A DNA stretch of 41,012 nt. Source: Gammaproteobacteria bacterium. GTDB taxonomy: Bacteria > Pseudomonadota > Gammaproteobacteria > S012-40. Made by a program: the position numbers and the translations under genes. The stretch spans positions 1-41,012 of the forward strand of contig WFVN01000011.1 of the NCBI GenBank assembly GCA_015491615.1, written 5' to 3'. The stretch's first letter is position 1; each line of letters starts with the position of its first letter. Shown here piece after piece: positions 8,250 to 16,204 of the stretch. The notes below the pieces were generated by a model that was not told where the DNA came from, ran no database searches, and was given only the letters and a program-made list of their open reading frames with translations.

Positions 8250-10190
8250 ATGGAGTCTCTCCTCCACTCCCTTCTGGCCTGGGTGGATGCGAATCCGGCC
8301 TGGGCGGGCGTAGTCGTGTTTCTGGTCGCCCTGTCCGAATCCCTGGTGGTGGTCGGCCTGGTGGTGCCGGGCACGGTGCTCATGTTCGGTATCGGCGTCT
8401 TGGTGGGCAGCGGCAACCTAGGGCTGTGGGAGACTCTGGTTTGGGCCTTCGCAGGGGCGGTGGTCGGGGATGGTCTGAGCTTTTGGCTGGGTCGTCATTT
8501 CCGTGACCACATCCGTAACTGGTGGCCCTTCCGCGCCCACCCCCAAATGCTCGTTCGGGGAGAGGCCTTCTTTCTGCGCCACGGGGGAAAAAGCGTGCTC
8601 ATTGGCCGTTTCGTAGGGCCGGTGCGACCCGTCATCCCTGCGGTGGCAGGCATGATGGGAATGGCACCGGGCAAGTTCCTGGTCGTCAACCTGGTCTCCG
8701 CCCTCCTCTGGGCACCCGCCTATCTCCTCCCGGGCATCGCTTTCGGCACCTCCCTTGCCCTCGCCTCGCAGGTGGCCACGCGGCTGGCCCTGTTCATCGT
8801 TCTGGTGGTGGGCGGAACCTGGTTCGCCCTGTGGTTGGTGGGGCGCTCGTATCGGTGGGCATTACCACGTGCCGGCCGCCTGCTGCAAGGTGTGGTTCGC
8901 CTACTGGCTCGTCACCCGCGGCTCGCGCCCCTGTTGCGGGCCTTGACCGACCCCAAGGCCCCCGTTGCCGGCGCTCTGATGCAATGGGCGGGCATTCTCG
9001 TCCTTTCCTTGATCGCCCTTGCCCTCCTGCCGCGCGGGCTCGGAGGGTTGGACCAGCATTGGGCTCGTTTCATGGACGCCATCGCCACCCCCTGGGGGGA
9101 TCGTTGGATGGGCCATGTGGCGGCCTTGGGGGAGATGCCCGTCCTCCTCGCGGTAGCGGTGGCCGGGGCCTTGTGGTGGTGGCGGCGTGGGGAACGAGCG
9201 GCTCTGCGCCACTGGTTGGCGGGGTTGGCGTTGATTCCCCTGATCGTTTTCCTGGACGCTGCCGTCGACCGTCCCTTGGTGAGCGTCGCCACTCTGGGAG
9301 TGATGGTGGAATGGGGACTGTTGACCCTGTTCTCGGCACCCGGAGCTGGAGCGCGAGGAAGACGCGTTCTCTACACCCTGTGGGCTTTGGTGGTGGTGGC
9401 CGTGGCGGCGGCGCACCTCTATCTGGGGGTGGCGACGCCGGGGCCCGTCCTCGCTGGAATTTTGGTGGGGTTGGGCTGGGTGGCGGTGGTGGGTATCGTT
9501 CATCGTTTACGGCGTCCGGGGAAGGTGTCCGTGGAAGGGGTGGCTCTAGTCTTCGTGGTGGCTCTACTCGCCGCCCTTCCTGTGACCGTGTCCCCCCAGC
9601 GACCCACGCCCACCGCTCTCATGGTGACGGTGGAAGACTGGTGGCAGCGGTTGTGGCAGAGCTTACCTGCCTACCGAGTGGATCTGGGGGGGGAGTCGGA
9701 GCAGCCTTTCACCATACAATGGGGGGGGACCCTGGAAGGACTGGAGGAACGGCTACGGCAACACGGATGGGCGCGTCCGGCGCCCCTTTCTTGGCGACGG
9801 TTGCTGAATAGTTTTCAGGGACATCCACCAATGACGGCGTTGCCCGTTCTGCCCCAGCTTCACGAAGGTCGTCCCGAGGCCCTGATTCTCGTCTGGTACG
9901 AACCTAGCGAAAGGGACGACAGCCGCTGGGTTCTGCGCTTGTGGGAAAGCCCTCTCGCCCTGCCCGGGAATGGACGGGTTTGGCAGGGTTACGTGGCCCG
10001 CCAGCGACGCTTCCAACCCTGGGATTTCGTCGCCATCGCCCGTACCGAACCGTCCTATGACCATGCGCGCGATCTCCTTGCCGAGCAGTTGTCGGCCAAA
10101 GAGAAAAGGGTCTTCCGACAAGAATTGGCACTTCCTACCGGCTGGGACGGGAGGGTGCTCCTCGCCCACCCTGGAGAGGCGATGCAGTAG
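8250..10190 (+). CDS. DedA / PAP2-like / LssY C-terminal fusion membrane protein
   Basis: 646 aa. Residues 1-200 are a DedA-family domain, with ESLVVVGLVVPGTVLMFG and GRFVGPVRPVIPAVAGMM, the motif linked to polyprenyl-phosphate and phospholipid transport. About 230-430 is a PAP2-phosphatase-like helical bundle. The last 190 residues form an LssY-C-type domain (WGGTLEGLEERLRQHGW...). In the PAP2 part only a DRP remains of the first motif, no PSGH is visible, and where SR...H...D is expected the protein reads AHLYLGVATPGPVLAG, so phosphatase activity is doubtful. The family is known near Legionella lss secretion genes. The stop overlaps the dgkA GTG, suggesting a shared lipid-cycle role. Confidence 0.8.
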   Translation: MESLLHSLLAWVDANPAWAGVVVFLVALSESLVVVGLVVPGTVLMFGIGVLVGSGNLGLWETLVWAFAGAVVGDGLSFWLGRHFRDHIRNWWPFRAHPQMLVRGEAFFLRHGGKSVLIGRFVGPVRPVIPAVAGMMGMAPGKFLVVNLVSALLWAPAYLLPGIAFGTSLALASQVATRLALFIVLVVGGTWFALWLVGRSYRWALPRAGRLLQGVVRLLARHPRLAPLLRALTDPKAPVAGALMQWAGILVLSLIALALLPRGLGGLDQHWARFMDAIATPWGDRWMGHVAALGEMPVLLAVAVAGALWWWRRGERAALRHWLAGLALIPLIVFLDAAVDRPLVSVATLGVMVEWGLLTLFSAPGAGARGRRVLYTLWALVVVAVAAAHLYLGVATPGPVLAGILVGLGWVAVVGIVHRLRRPGKVSVEGVALVFVVALLAALPVTVSPQRPTPTALMVTVEDWWQRLWQSLPAYRVDLGGESEQPFTIQWGGTLEGLEERLRQHGWARPAPLSWRRLLNSFQGHPPMTALPVLPQLHEGRPEALILVWYEPSERDDSRWVLRLWESPLALPGNGRVWQGYVARQRRFQPWDFVAIARTEPSYDHARDLLAEQLSAKEKRVFRQELALPTGWDGRVLLAHPGEAMQ

Positions 10191-10546
10191 TGAACAAGAA
10201 TCGACCCTTCCGTTACCGTTTGGGGTATGCCGTGGCGGGTCTGCGAGCCGCTTGGCGCCATGAACGCAGCTTCCGTACCCAATCGACGTTTGCCCTAGGG
10301 GCCTTGGTGTTTCTGCTCATACTCCGTCCTGCGCCGATCTGGTGGGCGCTCATCGGCGTCATGGTGGGTTTGGTGTTGGCGGCGGAGCTGATCAATACTG
10401 CGCTCGAACACCTCGCTGATCACCTTCATCCGGAACATCACCCTCGAATCGGTCTGGCCAAGGACTGTGCCGCCGGAGCCGTCCTTATCCTCTCTGCCGT
10501 CGCGATCTGGGTGGCCCTCATGGCCTTGTGGTCGGAGTGGAGATGA
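10190..10546 (+). CDS. dgkA: Diacylglycerol kinase DgkA
   Basis: 118 aa integral membrane kinase that rephosphorylates diacylglycerol, or undecaprenol in some lineages. Three hydrophobic helices are visible. The signature ELINTALEHLADHLHPEHHPRIGLAKDCAAGAV is represented by ELINTALEHLAD followed by AKDCAAGAVLI, and the N-terminal amphipathic RAAWRHERSFRTQ is also typical. The GTG start overlaps the preceding TAG stop (TAGTG), so it is translationally coupled to the DedA-fusion gene. It converges on the bactofilin gene with a 6-base gap. Confidence 0.93.
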   Translation: MNKNRPFRYRLGYAVAGLRAAWRHERSFRTQSTFALGALVFLLILRPAPIWWALIGVMVGLVLAAELINTALEHLADHLHPEHHPRIGLAKDCAAGAVLILSAVAIWVALMALWSEWR

Positions 10547-10552
10547 CAGTCC

Positions 10553-10924
10553 TCAGGCACAATCACGAAAAGCCGAGGTCGCTGTCGAATCACCGTTCGC
10601 ATTGACCTCTGGACCCATCTCCCCCATGAGCAGGTGAGCATTGCAGACGGCCCCACCGTGGATGGCGAGATGAGGAGAACGGACGAGACCGTTCACCCGC
10701 GCGCCCGCTGCCAAGGTGACCGATTCGTCGGCGTGAATTTCTCCTTCCACCCGGCCCTCTACCCACACCTGTCGAGCGCGGATGCGGCCCCGCCAATGAC
10801 CTCCGGCCCGGATGGTGACCACATCGCTGCATATCCCCACCCCCTCCATGCGTCCCGCCACGCATACTGGTTCGCCGGTTTCCAGCCGGCCCACCAAACG
10901 GGTTCCTTTATGGATCATGATCAT
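10553..10924 (-). CDS. Bactofilin (polymer-forming cytoskeletal protein)
   Basis: 123 aa. Right-handed beta-helix pattern of short hydrophobic repeats around valine and glycine: GTRLVGRLETGEPVCVAGRM, VTIRAGGHWRGRIRARQVWV, GRVEGEIHADESVTLAAGAR, typical of bactofilins that form cytoplasmic filaments at the membrane. The start at 10924 is preferred over an in-frame ATG at 10951 because GGGGAGG lies 6 bases before it. It is 68 bases downstream of a large membrane-protein gene on the same strand, so the two may be co-transcribed. Confidence 0.85.
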   Translation of the reverse strand: MIMIHKGTRLVGRLETGEPVCVAGRMEGVGICSDVVTIRAGGHWRGRIRARQVWVEGRVEGEIHADESVTLAAGARVNGLVRSPHLAIHGGAVCNAHLLMGEMGPEVNANGDSTATSAFRDCA

Positions 10925-10992
10925 ATTCGTCCTCCCCACATTCCGAGTCATGCACTCGGATAAAGGAAGTCTAGCAGGCCTAGGTGGCAGAG

Positions 10993-12510
10993 CTATTCCC
11001 CATCGGGCGGAGGGAGATCGGTGGCCGGTGCCTCCAATTCCTTGAGGATATCCTCAGGAAGAGCCTCTTCTTGTCGCGCCTTTTCGGCTTCCTTCGCCGC
11101 CTCTTCCAGCACCTCCATGACGCCGACGATCACTCCCGCCTCATTAACGAACAGGGTACGCATGGCCTCACCGAGGAGGGCGACGTCACGAGCGAGATCC
11201 TTGTTCTCGGGTTTCTGGGGGTCGAACACCAAATGGGTAGCGCGCGCCTTGCGCATCCACTCCAACAGTTGTGGAGGGGCATCGCTTCCCGGCGGTAACA
11301 TCAGCACGTCACACTTGCATACCAACATCGTCTGTCCAGGCCACTGGCTGAGCACGCGCGCGAACTTGCCCAGGTTTTCCACCTCCACGGCCACTTCTTG
11401 CAAGAGAATGGCATGAGGCGTTTGGATACCGGCGCGCACCATCTGTGCATAGGCGCGGTCTTTGCTAGTGAAGAGCACAGTGCACGCGATCAACAACAAC
11501 AAGACGCCTCCTCGGCGGGCAATCAAGCTTTGACCACCGAACTGATCCTGGAGCCGGATCAGAGCATCGAACGCCCAAATCATGATGAACACGAACACCA
11601 AATAAGCCCAGCCGGTGTCCGCTGCCGCCGCACCGAATACCAGCGACAAGGCCAACATGATGGCAAACAGGTCTTCCCGCAAACGATGGAAATTGAGTCC
11701 GGCGAGGAGCACGGCGACTGTAATGATGAGCCAGGGCTCCCAGGTGGGCGGAAAGGGATCCAATTCGGTACTGTGGAAGATAGCCGTCAAAGCAACGAGC
11801 GGATCGGCACCCCACTGAAGGGCGTGCCAACCGGCCTGTAACAAGCCAAGCAGACCGAGGGCGGTGAGCAAGCCGATGAGATTTTGTTTCTTGAGCCGCG
11901 CCGGCTTGGTTTCGTCGCGCCACACGCGCCATACTAGGGCCAGGGGATGAGCCAATCCCGCGGGATGGACGCTCACCGTCACCGCTGCCCACAGAAAACG
12001 CATATAGAACCATCCCCCCAACGGCCGTTTGCTGGCCTCGTATCGCCGTTCCATCCAGTGAGCTGCCAGGAAGCAAAAGAGAAGAAAAATTCCCGCTCCG
12101 AGAGAATCGATCTGGGTGAGCGTAAAGGGGGCCAAGAGCAGTAGGCCGGTGGCGATGAGAGCCTGTTCTTGCCCCAGCCGATCCTTCATCCAGCGGTAAA
12201 GCATGAACAGAGCGGTATACGCAATGAGGATCCACAACACACGGGGAGCGACGAGGCTGCCCGGCCAATACAAGGTCACTGGGATGAAAAACATCGCTCG
12301 TAGATCGGGAATTCCGAGCAGAACGATGGGGCTGGCCACTTGATGATAGATGGACCAGTTGAGCAGCAAACCTCGCGCGGCCCCCTCTTCGATGGGTAAT
12401 TCCCCGAAATGAATCAAGGGAATAGACAAAATCAAGCCGCCCCAGGCCAGAAGGATCCACAGCCAAGTCAAGCGCCCCAAGGTCTTTTTGATGTGTTCGA
12501 TATCGGGCAT
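10993..12510 (-). CDS. Multi-pass membrane protein of unknown function
   Basis: 505 aa. About ten hydrophobic helices span residues 14-340, followed by a soluble C-terminal region of roughly 160 residues with a charged coiled-coil-like end rich in Glu, Ala and Lys (EVLEEAAKEAEKARQEEA). The membrane part has the general look of a PMT/GT39-type glycosyltransferase or O-antigen-type protein, including LPIEEGAARGLLLNW after the first helix, but no diagnostic catalytic motif is certain. The soluble tail has alternating strand and helix pattern. The family is not recognised. A bactofilin gene follows on the same strand, which hints at an envelope or cell-shape role. Confidence 0.65.
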   Translation of the reverse strand: MPDIEHIKKTLGRLTWLWILLAWGGLILSIPLIHFGELPIEEGAARGLLLNWSIYHQVASPIVLLGIPDLRAMFFIPVTLYWPGSLVAPRVLWILIAYTALFMLYRWMKDRLGQEQALIATGLLLLAPFTLTQIDSLGAGIFLLFCFLAAHWMERRYEASKRPLGGWFYMRFLWAAVTVSVHPAGLAHPLALVWRVWRDETKPARLKKQNLIGLLTALGLLGLLQAGWHALQWGADPLVALTAIFHSTELDPFPPTWEPWLIITVAVLLAGLNFHRLREDLFAIMLALSLVFGAAAADTGWAYLVFVFIMIWAFDALIRLQDQFGGQSLIARRGGVLLLLIACTVLFTSKDRAYAQMVRAGIQTPHAILLQEVAVEVENLGKFARVLSQWPGQTMLVCKCDVLMLPPGSDAPPQLLEWMRKARATHLVFDPQKPENKDLARDVALLGEAMRTLFVNEAGVIVGVMEVLEEAAKEAEKARQEEALPEDILKELEAPATDLPPPDGE

Positions 12511-12647
12511 TTCCTGGATTTGTTCTTGCCAAATGGGGTAGGCGATCTTAGCATCAAAACAGAGGCGTGCGAGGGACGAAATCGCCCGTCAAGACCGATC
12601 CTTTTAATAGGGAATGGAAATCAAGGGGTTGTGTTGGACGCCCTGGC

Positions 12648-12676
12648 TTGAAAGCGTTTTGGCCTCGTGCTATACA
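12648..12676 (+). promoter_or_regulatory. Sigma70-type promoter of the respiratory cluster
   Basis: TTGAAA (12648-12653) and TATACA (12671-12676) with an exact 17-base spacer; five of six bases match consensus in each hexamer. Transcription would start near 12683, 45 bases before the first cluster gene, which has its own strong ribosome site. No FNR/ANR palindrome was found around it. Confidence 0.7.
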
Positions 12677-12727
12677 TGCCAAGGCTTCAGAATTGTCGAT
12701 ATTTTGTATGGAGGGGGATATCAAGCT

Positions 12728-12820
12728 ATGGTTACCACGGGTGACGTATTTTTGACGTATCTGCTCGTTTGCGTGTTGTTCTTTGGTCTGGCCATCGTGA
12801 TGTATAAAAAGAACGCCTGA
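12728..12820 (+). CDS. 30-residue single-helix membrane peptide
   Basis: MVTTGDVFLTYLLVCVLFFG then LAIVMYKKNA: one transmembrane helix with a short N-terminal periplasmic part and a Lys-rich cytoplasmic end. The ATG at 12728 is preceded by GGAGGGGG ten bases upstream, a very strong ribosome site. It is the first gene after the sigma70 promoter. Its size and topology recall small accessory subunits of haem-copper oxidases (CcoQ-like or CydX-like), but the sequence is not recognised and subunit status is inference. Confidence 0.6.
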   Translation: MVTTGDVFLTYLLVCVLFFGLAIVMYKKNA

Positions 12821-12840
12821 CGGCGCGTTGGCCTCGGCGG

Positions 12841-12866
12841 CGAAGCGGTGATGTTCGGCCGCTTTG
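12841..12866 (+). other. Hairpin between the 30-aa gene and the dihaem cytochrome gene
   Basis: CGAAGCGG pairs with CCGCTTTG (8 bp, one G-T pair) around a 10-base loop. No T-run follows, so it is not a simple terminator. It may stabilise or space the mRNA ahead of the cytochrome gene, whose ribosome site starts about 17 bases after it. Confidence 0.3.
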
Positions 12867-12898
12867 TCGGCTGACATACATAGGGAGGGTTTCAATCA

Positions 12899-13654
12899 AT
12901 GAGTGACAAAACGATTCAGGGGCTGCGCAAGATGGCGCTCGTGGCGGTCGCTTTGGCCGTGCCGATGGCGGCTAGCGCAGGGCCCGAGCCGGGTAAGGTC
13001 ATGAAGACCGCCAATATCGAGAATGGCAAGAACATCTACTTCAACGGCAAAGGCGATGTCCCTGCTTGTGCTTCCTGTCATGGGCAGGATGGTTTGGGTG
13101 ACGACGCTATGGGAACACCGCGTTTGGCCGGACAAGGTTTCACTTACGTCCGCAAGCAGTTGGAAGATTATGCCAGCGACAAGCGCATGGATACCACCAT
13201 GTTCGTCATGAACGCCAACGCCAAGGGATTGAGTGAGCAGGATCGTATCGACGTCGCCGCATATCTCTTCCAGTGGAAACAGCCTTACACCGGCTCGGAT
13301 CTGAAAGCGGTCGAAGAGTTGGGCCAGCCGATAGGTAAGCGTCACCTTGGCAAATCTCTCGTCATCTATGGTGCGCCGGAGAGGGGTATTACTTCTTGCT
13401 ATGCTTGTCACCAGTACAATGGGCGGGGTGCATACCCCATTTATCCTGAGCTGCTGGGGCAGAGGTACGTCTATCTGGTGAACCAGCTCAAGAAATGGCG
13501 TGATGAGAGCCGGACCAATGATCCGGGCGCGCAAATGCGGGAAGTGGCAAAGAATATGTCTGATGAGGATATCTATAACGTTGCTACCTATTTGTCTACG
13601 GCGCCGCCCAGCACTATCGGGAATTCTTACGTCCCGTATCATCCTATACCATAA
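12899..13654 (+). CDS. Dihaem cytochrome c, c4-like, periplasmic
   Basis: 251 aa. A signal peptide (hydrophobic stretch about residues 12-23, cleavage near AASA-GP) exports it. It has two class-I cytochrome domains: CASCH at 57-61 and CYACH at 167-171. The likely axial methionines are M104 and M213, each 8 residues before the conserved LSEQD or MSDED turn, as in cytochrome c4. It probably feeds electrons to the oxidase encoded downstream. The ribosome site GGGAGGG stands 9 bases before the ATG. A strong terminator follows immediately, so it is made from a short transcript with the 30-aa gene and could be produced in excess of the oxidase subunits. Confidence 0.92.
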   Translation: MSDKTIQGLRKMALVAVALAVPMAASAGPEPGKVMKTANIENGKNIYFNGKGDVPACASCHGQDGLGDDAMGTPRLAGQGFTYVRKQLEDYASDKRMDTTMFVMNANAKGLSEQDRIDVAAYLFQWKQPYTGSDLKAVEELGQPIGKRHLGKSLVIYGAPERGITSCYACHQYNGRGAYPIYPELLGQRYVYLVNQLKKWRDESRTNDPGAQMREVAKNMSDEDIYNVATYLSTAPPSTIGNSYVPYHPIP

Positions 13655-13669
13655 GGCGGACACACTAAT

Positions 13670-13698
13670 AAAAACGGGGCCCATCCGGCCCCGTTTTT
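13670..13698 (+). terminator. Rho-independent terminator after the dihaem cytochrome gene
   Basis: Perfect 12-bp stem, AAAAACGGGGCC with GGCCCCGTTTTT, and a 5-base loop. The A-tract/T-tract symmetry means it could act in both directions. It closes the first transcription unit of the cluster. Confidence 0.93.
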
Positions 13699-13801
13699 AT
13701 TTGTTAATTTGATAGAACTCGGGTGACAACGTTAGGTCTGAAGAATGAATGCAAATATTTCGTTATTTGTTTTGCCGTAGGAATCGGAGGATAATTAGCC
13801 G

Positions 13802-14359
13802 ATGGGGAAGAAGCAGCCCTTGAAGCAGGGCGAAAAAATTCTGTTCGGTATATTTGGGGTTTTTTTGGGGCTGGCGGTTCTCGCGTATGCCATTCTAGAG
13901 ATAGTGCGTCTCAAATCGGAAGAACCCATATTCCAGTCCAGGACAAGTTATGCGTTGTCGGAAGAGGGTAAGCTTGGATCCAAGTTATTTCGCGAGCGTC
14001 GTTGTACCGCATGCCATCGCGCCATGCGTAATGGAACGAACATGGGTCTGAATCTGGATGGAATCGGGAGTCGAAAAAATGTCGATTGGCTCTACGGTTT
14101 CTTGAGTGAGCCGGAAAAATATTACGGAGCTCCCACGCTCGATCATGGCTATCGCCCCAAAGAAGCGGCCTATGTTGCCGACCTGCCCGAGAGTGAGCGT
14201 CGTGCCATCGCCGTATTTTTGTCGGAATTGAAATCTGAAAGAGGATCCGCTTCCGCATGGGTACCACCTGAGGACGACTCCGGTTTTATCGATAAGATGA
14301 TTCGACTCTGGGCGCCGCCGGAATGGGCGGAAAAATATGAAGATGTGAGGGAAAAATGA
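13802..14359 (+). CDS. Membrane-anchored monohaem cytochrome c, no clear Met ligand
   Basis: 185 aa. An N-terminal helix (about residues 13-33) anchors a periplasmic class-I cytochrome with CTACH at 68-72. NLDGIGSRKNVDWLYGFLS is shared almost exactly with the cytochrome at 20533-21009, so the two are paralogues. In that relative the axial methionine is in EYRMPSF; here the aligned region reads GYRPKEAAYVADLPESERR with no methionine. The sixth ligand is therefore unclear, which could mean an open or differently ligated haem. GGAGGA lies about 10 bases before the ATG. The next gene starts within its stop codon (ATGA). Confidence 0.85.
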   Translation: MGKKQPLKQGEKILFGIFGVFLGLAVLAYAILEIVRLKSEEPIFQSRTSYALSEEGKLGSKLFRERRCTACHRAMRNGTNMGLNLDGIGSRKNVDWLYGFLSEPEKYYGAPTLDHGYRPKEAAYVADLPESERRAIAVFLSELKSERGSASAWVPPEDDSGFIDKMIRLWAPPEWAEKYEDVREK

Positions 14360-14895
14360 ATAGCCAACCCGACAAGAAACCGTGGGAAGAGGAGGAATAC
14401 ACGGGCTACACCCTACGCTTTATCTATGCTTGTATTGTCTACGCCATCATTGGTTTTTCATGGGGCGCTTTGATGGGAGGGGTCTCAGAGTTCAGGCATT
14501 TCGTCGATCATCGTTTGCATGGTGATCTCATCGTTCGCGCCCACACCCACATCAATCTTCTAGGGTGGGTGGAGATGGCCATTTTTGGTGCTGTTTACTA
14601 CCTTATCCCGCGCCTGGTCAAGCGAGAAATCTACAGTATGGGACTGGTGAAGGTACATTTTTGGATGCACAACTTCGGCTTGATCGGTATGGTGGTACTG
14701 TTCACCGTGGCGGGTATCATCGGTGGGCGTGCGAGTTTGCACATGACACCCGATCAGATCGAGCCTTTGGTGAGGCCTTGGCTTGCGGGTGTGGGGCTGT
14801 TCGGGACGTTGGTCCTCATCGCCAATATCATTTGGGGCTACAATATCTTCAAGACCTGTAGGGGCTGGAGGTTGGCCTATGTTGCGGAGAAATAA
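14356..14895 (+). CDS. Short four-helix protein related to haem-copper oxidase subunit I
   Basis: 179 aa with four membrane helices. The second carries RAHTHINLLGWVEMAIFG (H63, H65) and is followed by YYLIPR; the third has KVHFWMHNFG (H101, H105). This pattern matches part of CcoN/NorB-type catalytic subunits: it aligns both to helix X and onward (H.H..LLGW, then Y.L/IP) and, less well, to helices I-IV. It lacks the CuB site, so it cannot be a terminal oxidase by itself; b-type haem binding is plausible. It overlaps the preceding cytochrome c gene by 4 bases, so a cytochrome c / haem b pair, perhaps a quinol- or c-linked module, is likely. Function unproven. Confidence 0.75.
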   Translation: MNSQPDKKPWEEEEYTGYTLRFIYACIVYAIIGFSWGALMGGVSEFRHFVDHRLHGDLIVRAHTHINLLGWVEMAIFGAVYYLIPRLVKREIYSMGLVKVHFWMHNFGLIGMVVLFTVAGIIGGRASLHMTPDQIEPLVRPWLAGVGLFGTLVLIANIIWGYNIFKTCRGWRLAYVAEK

Positions 14896-15394
14896 ACTCG
14901 AGATTGCAGTGCTGTTCATGGTGTTCTTGGCGACTGTTGGTTGCCTATCCAAGGATGCCAGCGTCAAGGTCGGTGAGTCAGTGCCGAGCATCAAGACTAA
15001 GACCCTTGCGGACGTGGGAGGAGATTTCTCTCTCATCACGAGCTATCGTTATCCCGATGAGCGTATGTACCAGTTATCCCTTGATGAGGCGCTTCAAGCA
15101 GGTCGTCCCATCGTACTTGAATTTGCTACGCCAGGACATTGTACGGTTTGCGATAAGCAATTACAGATGCTCAAGGGCTTACTGGACAAGTATGAAGACG
15201 AGGTGATTTTCCTCCACATGGATCAGTATCAGAATCCCGAGGCATTTAAAGCTTTCAAGGTCATCGGTGACCCTTGGACGTTCGTCATCGATGAAAATGG
15301 AATCGTTCGATACAAACAGCCAGGTCGCGTGCTTTACAACGAGCTCGATTGGGTTCTCAGCAAAGTACTTGGTGGTGAGCAGGGTAACGTCTGA
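14879..15394 (+). CDS. Thioredoxin-fold lipoprotein
   Basis: 171 aa. An N-terminal hydrophobic segment ends in TVGC (Cys22), a probable lipobox, placing it at the periplasmic face. The thioredoxin domain has CTVC at 88-91 after IVLEFATPGH, and the cis-proline region DPWTFVIDENG. Such proteins (ResA/TlpA/SCO-like) keep cysteines of apocytochrome c or of copper sites reduced. It lacks the distal His and spacing of true SCO proteins, so a thiol-redox role is more likely than copper binding. The ATG at 14879 has GGAGG 7 bases upstream, and the gene begins inside the previous one by 17 bases. Confidence 0.82.
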   Translation: MLRRNKLEIAVLFMVFLATVGCLSKDASVKVGESVPSIKTKTLADVGGDFSLITSYRYPDERMYQLSLDEALQAGRPIVLEFATPGHCTVCDKQLQMLKGLLDKYEDEVIFLHMDQYQNPEAFKAFKVIGDPWTFVIDENGIVRYKQPGRVLYNELDWVLSKVLGGEQGNV

Positions 15395-15846
15395 TGGCAA
15401 AGCGCAAAGAGTTCATCATTCGTCCAGACAAGCGGGGTGTTTGGTGGGATTTGCTCTTGTATGTGCCGACGGTGATCATTCTTATGCTGATAGGCTTGAA
15501 GCTATGGTACTCGGGTAAAGAAGGTTGGGGTTACCTCTTGGAATTTCTCGCGACGTTTTTTGCCTTCGTAGGGGGAAATCGCATCGCTACGCGTTTGCAA
15601 CTCACTGGTAAGTCACCGGTGAAGGTGACGGTGGACAAGCAAGCCGTTTTGGTCGACTTGAAAAAAGGAGAACAAGTCGCCTTGGTGAAGAATGTTAAAT
15701 TCTTCAGTGATTATGCAGGGCGGTCGTTTGCGGTAAGCGGCATCGATAGTAGGGGGGAGAAAAAAAGCTATGTCTTCCACAAAGGGCAATTCACATTGGA
15801 GGATGAATACAAGTCCGCCCTGTCCGCTCTACGGGTTTTTGCTTAG
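15394..15846 (+). CDS. Two-helix membrane protein with soluble C-terminal domain
   Basis: 150 aa. A basic N-terminus is followed by two helices (about residues 21-40 and 48-63), then a C-terminal soluble region of beta pattern (VKVTVDKQAVLVDLKKGEQV...) that could be a small PH-like barrel, probably cytoplasmic by the positive-inside rule. The family is not recognised. Its ATG shares a base with the stop of the thioredoxin gene (TGATG), so it is coupled to that unit and may be an assembly factor. Its end touches a small gene on the other strand. Confidence 0.65.
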   Translation: MAKRKEFIIRPDKRGVWWDLLLYVPTVIILMLIGLKLWYSGKEGWGYLLEFLATFFAFVGGNRIATRLQLTGKSPVKVTVDKQAVLVDLKKGEQVALVKNVKFFSDYAGRSFAVSGIDSRGEKKSYVFHKGQFTLEDEYKSALSALRVFA

Positions 15847-16034
15847 CCACGTTTTGCGCGGTAAATGTTCCGGGCAAGGATGGCGAGGACAAAGATACCT
15901 ATGATTTCCGCGATGAGAATGATAATCAGTTTTGCTTCGTCGGTGACGAAACCATCCACCATCATATGAATCGAGTAGCCCAGCAAGAACAAGAAGCCAA
16001 ATGCCGATATAAGGTAAAGAGCTATTTCTTTCAT
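15843..16034 (-). CDS. Small two-helix membrane protein on the opposite strand
   Basis: 63 aa, two hydrophobic helices (about 4-24 and 34-56), ending in NIYRAKRG. It is the only minus-strand gene within the respiratory cluster. An ACAGG sits about 10 bases before the ATG. It overlaps the preceding plus-strand gene tail-to-tail by 4 bases. The composition and clean helix pattern support a real gene, but the family is not recognised and it may be unrelated to the oxidase. Confidence 0.5.
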   Translation of the reverse strand: MKEIALYLISAFGFLFLLGYSIHMMVDGFVTDEAKLIIILIAEIIGIFVLAILARNIYRAKRG

Positions 16035-16073
16035 CGGGTTATACCTGTTTCTGATGTATCGGGTTTATGTAAC

Positions 16074-16079
16074 TATAAT
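16074..16079 (+). promoter_or_regulatory. Putative -10 element for the oxidase structural genes
   Basis: A perfect TATAAT about 125 bases before the first gene of the ccoN-like unit, in the gap after the opposite-strand gene. The matching -35 (CTGATG, 17-base spacing) is weak, so an activator may be needed. The rest of the gap, 16080-16204, shows no strong structure. Confidence 0.4.
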
Positions 16080-16204
16080 TGATGAGGTGGGAAGGCCAAT
16101 AGTCCTTGACCCGGCATGATCGTCTATGCAACGATTTGTAGTCGCTAATGAAAGGCGAAATTCATAATTGTTTTAGTCGGTTATAAGCGCATAAGGGAGG
16201 GGTT

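Noticed and set aside
12511..12727. FNR/ANR-type palindrome before the respiratory cluster
   Set aside because: No TTGAT-N4-ATCAA-like site was found on inspection of the gaps at 12511-12727, 13699-13801, 16035-16204 and 19875-19937.
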